This document shows positions 61,523-64,000 of a stretch of DNA of 64,000 bases, one piece after another. The notes beneath the pieces were generated by a model, which saw nothing but the letters and a program-made list of their open reading frames with translations, had not been told where the DNA came from and made no database searches. Positions within the stretch are counted from its first letter, which is position 1, and every line of letters starts with the position of its first letter. The translations under genes were made by a program, and so were the position numbers. The DNA is from an uncultured Gammaproteobacteria bacterium (GTDB lineage: Bacteria > Pseudomonadota > Gammaproteobacteria > Pseudomonadales > Pseudohongiellaceae), in NCBI GenBank assembly GCA_903862645.1, contig CAIOZF010000085.1, forward strand, positions 62,001 to 126,000. The letters run 5' to 3'.

Positions 61523-63088
61523 GTGTCAAATCCAGTTTCCCGTCGTGAGTTTCTCAATCTGCTCGCCGCTACCGGTGGAACGGCCGCCATCATCGGTATC
61601 ACCAGCGCCCTCGGCATGATTCCTTCCAGCGCTGCGGCATCGGTGCCCGACATGCTGCGGTTGAGCAACCAGAACCGCAAGGCCGTAATTCTCGGTGCAG
61701 GTATCGCAGGGCTCACCGTCGCCTACGAACTCACCAAGGCGGGTTATGACTGCACCGTGCTGGAGTCCTCGCACCGTTTCGGTGGCCGCGTGTTTACCGT
61801 GAGGGCGGGCACGTTGATTGACGAGATTGGTAATCCGCAGTACCGCGAGTTTGACGACGAGCCGCACATGTATTTCAACGCCGGCGCCGCCCGTATCCCC
61901 AGTACCCACACCAATGTTCTGCATTACTGCAAGGAACTGGGGGTAGAGCTGGAGCTGTTCATCAACGAGAACAAGATGGCGTGGATTCAGGACGACAACA
62001 TCATGGGCGGCAAGCCCATCCGTAATGCTGAGTTCACCACCAATGTGCGCGGCTTCATGGCGGAGTTGATGAGCAAGGCGATGTCCGAAGTTCAGCTCGA
62101 TCAGCCGTTTACCGACGAAGAGGCGGGGCTGGTGATGCAGATGATCGGGGCCTTCGGCGACCTCAATCCGGAAGGGAAATATACCGGCAGCACCCGTGCG
62201 GGCTATGCGTCCGGTAACTACGTGACTCACACCGTGCAGAAGGAAATGATCGACGTCCGCAATCTGCTGCGCGCCAATGCCGCGCGTCAGGTGCTAAGTG
62301 ACAACGAGGGCGAGACTGGTCCGATGCTCATGCAGGCAGTCGGTGGCATGGACAGAGTTCCTGCCGGTTTTGCCCGTCAACTCGACTCCAAGATCAAGTA
62401 CCGGGCGCAGGTGCTGGCTCTGAACCTGCGTGAGGATGGCGTCACCGTGGAGTATCAGCAGGATGGTCAGAGGCAGGTGATTGAGGCCGATTACTGCTTC
62501 AACTCCATCCCCAGTCACTTCATGAGTGGCATTCCCAATAATCTGCCGACTGAGTACACACAGGCGATGAAGTACATCCGTCGCGGGACGGCGTACAAGG
62601 GTGCGTTCCAGGCAAAAGAACGTTTCTGGGAGAAGGAAGGTATCTACGGCGGTATCAGCTGGACCAATCAGCCCATCCGCCAAGTGTGGTATCCGCCGCA
62701 CGGTATTCACAAAGCCAAGGGCGTGGTGCTCGCCGCGTATGACTACGGCAATGGCATGTCTTTCACCCGCATGACGCACGCCGAGCGCATCGAAGCGATG
62801 ATCGCTCAGGGTGAGAAAGTGCACCCGGATTACCGCAACATGGTAGAGAAAGGCGTAACGATCGCCTGGCACCGCATGAACCACATGCTCGGCTGTTCCG
62901 CGCGTTGGAACGTCGAGACGCCCGAAGAAGAGCAGATCTTCAGCACCCTGCAGCGCTCGGTCAACGGCCGTCACTGGCTGATCGGCGACCAGGTCAGCAA
63001 GCACACGGCCTGGATTGAGAGCGCCATGCAGTCCGCCCACGTCGCCCTCGCCGAACTAGACCAGCGCGTGCGCGCCGAACCCGCCTAA
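61523..63088 (+). CDS. Tat-exported flavin amine oxidase
   Basis: The 521-residue protein starts at a GTG after AGAGGA. A twin-arginine leader (SRREFLNLLAATGGTAAIIG) is followed by the FAD-binding motif VILGAGIAGLTVAYEL at residues 55-70 and RFGGRVFTV. The C-terminal FAD contact region is WLIGDQVSKHTAWIESAMQSA. This is the monoamine/L-amino-acid oxidase fold. Such enzymes turn amines or amino acids into imines, and use oxygen or, in some periplasmic forms, cytochrome as acceptor. With exported RidA and cytochrome c nearby it is the core of a likely amine-oxidation system. The substrate is unknown. Confidence 0.88.
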   Translation: MSNPVSRREFLNLLAATGGTAAIIGITSALGMIPSSAAASVPDMLRLSNQNRKAVILGAGIAGLTVAYELTKAGYDCTVLESSHRFGGRVFTVRAGTLIDEIGNPQYREFDDEPHMYFNAGAARIPSTHTNVLHYCKELGVELELFINENKMAWIQDDNIMGGKPIRNAEFTTNVRGFMAELMSKAMSEVQLDQPFTDEEAGLVMQMIGAFGDLNPEGKYTGSTRAGYASGNYVTHTVQKEMIDVRNLLRANAARQVLSDNEGETGPMLMQAVGGMDRVPAGFARQLDSKIKYRAQVLALNLREDGVTVEYQQDGQRQVIEADYCFNSIPSHFMSGIPNNLPTEYTQAMKYIRRGTAYKGAFQAKERFWEKEGIYGGISWTNQPIRQVWYPPHGIHKAKGVVLAAYDYGNGMSFTRMTHAERIEAMIAQGEKVHPDYRNMVEKGVTIAWHRMNHMLGCSARWNVETPEEEQIFSTLQRSVNGRHWLIGDQVSKHTAWIESAMQSAHVALAELDQRVRAEPA

Positions 63089-63090
63089 CC

Positions 63091-63117
63091 CACTGCGTGG
63101 GTCAGACCCGCGCAGTG
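63091..63117 (+). terminator. Hairpin after the amine-oxidase gene
   Basis: CACTGCGTGGGT (63091-63102) pairs with ACCCGCGCAGTG (63106-63117), with a single G-T wobble-type mismatch and a 3-nt loop. It begins three bases after the stop codon. A short T-rich stretch (CTTTGAATTTT) follows, so termination is likely but not textbook. The rest of the 332-bp gap to sixA holds no gene I can support. Confidence 0.6.
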
Positions 63118-63420
63118 CTTTGAATTTTCAGGGGATATCCAGGTCCGACCCGAATTTTGGTGAGGTCGTAATTCTCTTTACTCCTTTTCCCTCGGCTGCT
63201 GTGGCCGCTGCGGGATTTTTTCGGATACGCGATCTCCGTGGTTGTCAGCGCGGCAAAGATACTTTTCGTTCCGTGGCTGCCGCTTATGACGTAAAATGCT
63301 CCTGCGCTCACTCTAGGCAGACCGGTCCTGACATGCAGGACGAGACTGGGACGCGCCAATAAAAAGTACACTTGTGGCATAAGTACCACACCCCTATTTC
63401 CACTAATTTCAAGCACCGCT

Positions 63421-63915
63421 ATGAAAACTCTGTATTTGTTGCGCCACGCGAAGTCGAGCTGGGCGACGCCGGACGTTAAAGATTTTGATCGCCCGCTGAA
63501 CGAGCGTGGTTTCAGTGATGCCCCCGAGATGGCTGCACGCCTTAAGGAGCGCGGCGAGAAGATCGAACTCGTGGTCAGCAGCCCCGCGCTGCGTGCCTAC
63601 ACCACCGCGACTATTTTTTGTGAAGTGCTCGGAATCGACCCCAGCAGCATCGTGCAGAACCGGCAGATCTATCTCGCCGGGAGCCCGAAGCTGCAGCAGC
63701 TGATCAGTCTGTTCGACGAGAGCGCAAGCAGTGCCATGTTGGTGGCACACAACCCGGCGTTGACCGACCTTGCCAATGACTTGGCCCATGCTGGCATCGA
63801 CAATGTCCCAACCTGCGGAATCGTCGTTCTGCAGCTGCCCGTCGAACACTGGTTTGATTTGCAGCCAGGGCAGGCGCGCTTGCTGCGGTTCAACTTCCCC
63901 AAGAATCCCGACTAG
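63421..63915 (+). CDS. sixA: Phosphohistidine phosphatase SixA
   Basis: The 164-residue protein starts TLYLLRHAKSSWATPD with the histidine-phosphatase RHG-type motif (RHAKSSW), then DFDRPLNERGF and VVSSPALRAYTTA, and MLVAHNPALTDLAN with the second His. SixA removes phosphate from phosphohistidine proteins such as the nitrogen phosphotransfer system. The length is typical. It is followed after 17 bp by a lipoprotein gene on the same strand. Confidence 0.92.
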   Translation: MKTLYLLRHAKSSWATPDVKDFDRPLNERGFSDAPEMAARLKERGEKIELVVSSPALRAYTTATIFCEVLGIDPSSIVQNRQIYLAGSPKLQQLISLFDESASSAMLVAHNPALTDLANDLAHAGIDNVPTCGIVVLQLPVEHWFDLQPGQARLLRFNFPKNPD

Positions 63916-63932
63916 CGCCTTTGAGGAAGACC

Positions 63933-64000
63933 ATGCCCCCGTCCAGACCCCTGCTGTTGAGCCTTACCCTGTTGTCGCTGTTCAGCTGCATGGAGTCTTC
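63933..64000 (+). CDS. Start of a lipoprotein gene (cut by window end)
   Basis: An ATG after GAGGAAGA begins MPPSRPLLLSLTLLSLFSCM, which is a signal peptide with a lipobox (LFSC). Only 22 codons are in the window, so the product is unknown. It is probably co-transcribed with sixA. Confidence 0.7.
   Translation, partial: MPPSRPLLLSLTLLSLFSCMES

Noticed and set aside
1-64000. Prophage, integron, transposase, tRNA or CRISPR locus
   Set aside because: No integrase, transposase, phage structural gene, tRNA-like cloverleaf or regularly spaced repeat was recognised; only short REP-type repeats are present.

Overview
The window looks like a chromosomal segment of a GC-rich (roughly 57%, judged by eye), free-living, respiratory gammaproteobacterium of the Pseudomonadales/Cellvibrionales kind. 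The clues are a divergent finR-fpr pair, an OxyR with both redox cysteines, a GGGAGCGGGC-type REP family, several TonB-dependent receptors, many secreted peptidases and lipoproteins, and c-type cytochromes. A genus cannot be named from sequence alone. I see no tRNA, rRNA, CRISPR array, prophage or transposase gene.

Layout. 0.2-8.5 kb: a membrane-anchored nine-haem cytochrome, an alginate-export-type outer-membrane barrel, two paralogous secreted NHL beta-propellers, then (convergent, beyond a 27-bp perfect palindrome) a cytochrome c-PQQ dehydrogenase fusion and a CHRD protein. 8.6-10.0 kb: three adjacent decayed genes (M28 peptidase, S-formylglutathione hydrolase, PNPOx-family flavoprotein). 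10.0-14.1 kb: gtrA-dprE1-dprE2-(HAD)ubiA, a decaprenylphosphoryl-arabinose-type operon in mycobacterial gene order, facing an inositol-monophosphatase gene. 15-17.7 kb: finR/fpr and a secreted redoxin. 18-23.7 kb: MMPL/RND exporter (with a perfect FNR/Anr box upstream), a ClpP-family protease, NnrU-like protein, and oxyR with a candidate divergent OxyS-position small RNA. 23.7-26.5 kb: IorAB-type molybdenum hydroxylase. 26.9-29.1 kb: lipoproteins, one fused to an NhaR tail, and Sua5. 29.5-34 kb: phosphodiesterase and an Oar-like TonB receptor. 34-37.6 kb: PhnDCEE-type transporter whose PhnD leader carries a REP pair. 37.7-54.4 kb: DEAD-box helicase with a Lys/Pro/Phe repeat tail, GlpQ-like enzyme, DUF5916 barrel, M1-M28-PDZ fusion peptidase, TolB-like lipoprotein, sORF-VIT1-PLA2-like operon, cyclase, DHFR-like protein and FMN glutamate-synthase-like protein.

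55-63 kb holds what I consider the most coherent undescribed system. It comprises an exported (Tat) flavin amine oxidase, an exported RidA, a dihaem cytochrome c, a TonB receptor and a CadC-like regulator that is frameshifted in this sequence. The catalytic parts all carry export signals, so the set suggests substrate uptake across the outer membrane, oxidation to an imine in the periplasm, imine hydrolysis by RidA and electron transfer to cytochrome. A related GCAARGTGGT motif lies upstream of both the oxidase and the receptor. The window ends with sixA and the start of a lipoprotein gene.

Assignments rest on motif and family recognition by eye. No database search was run.
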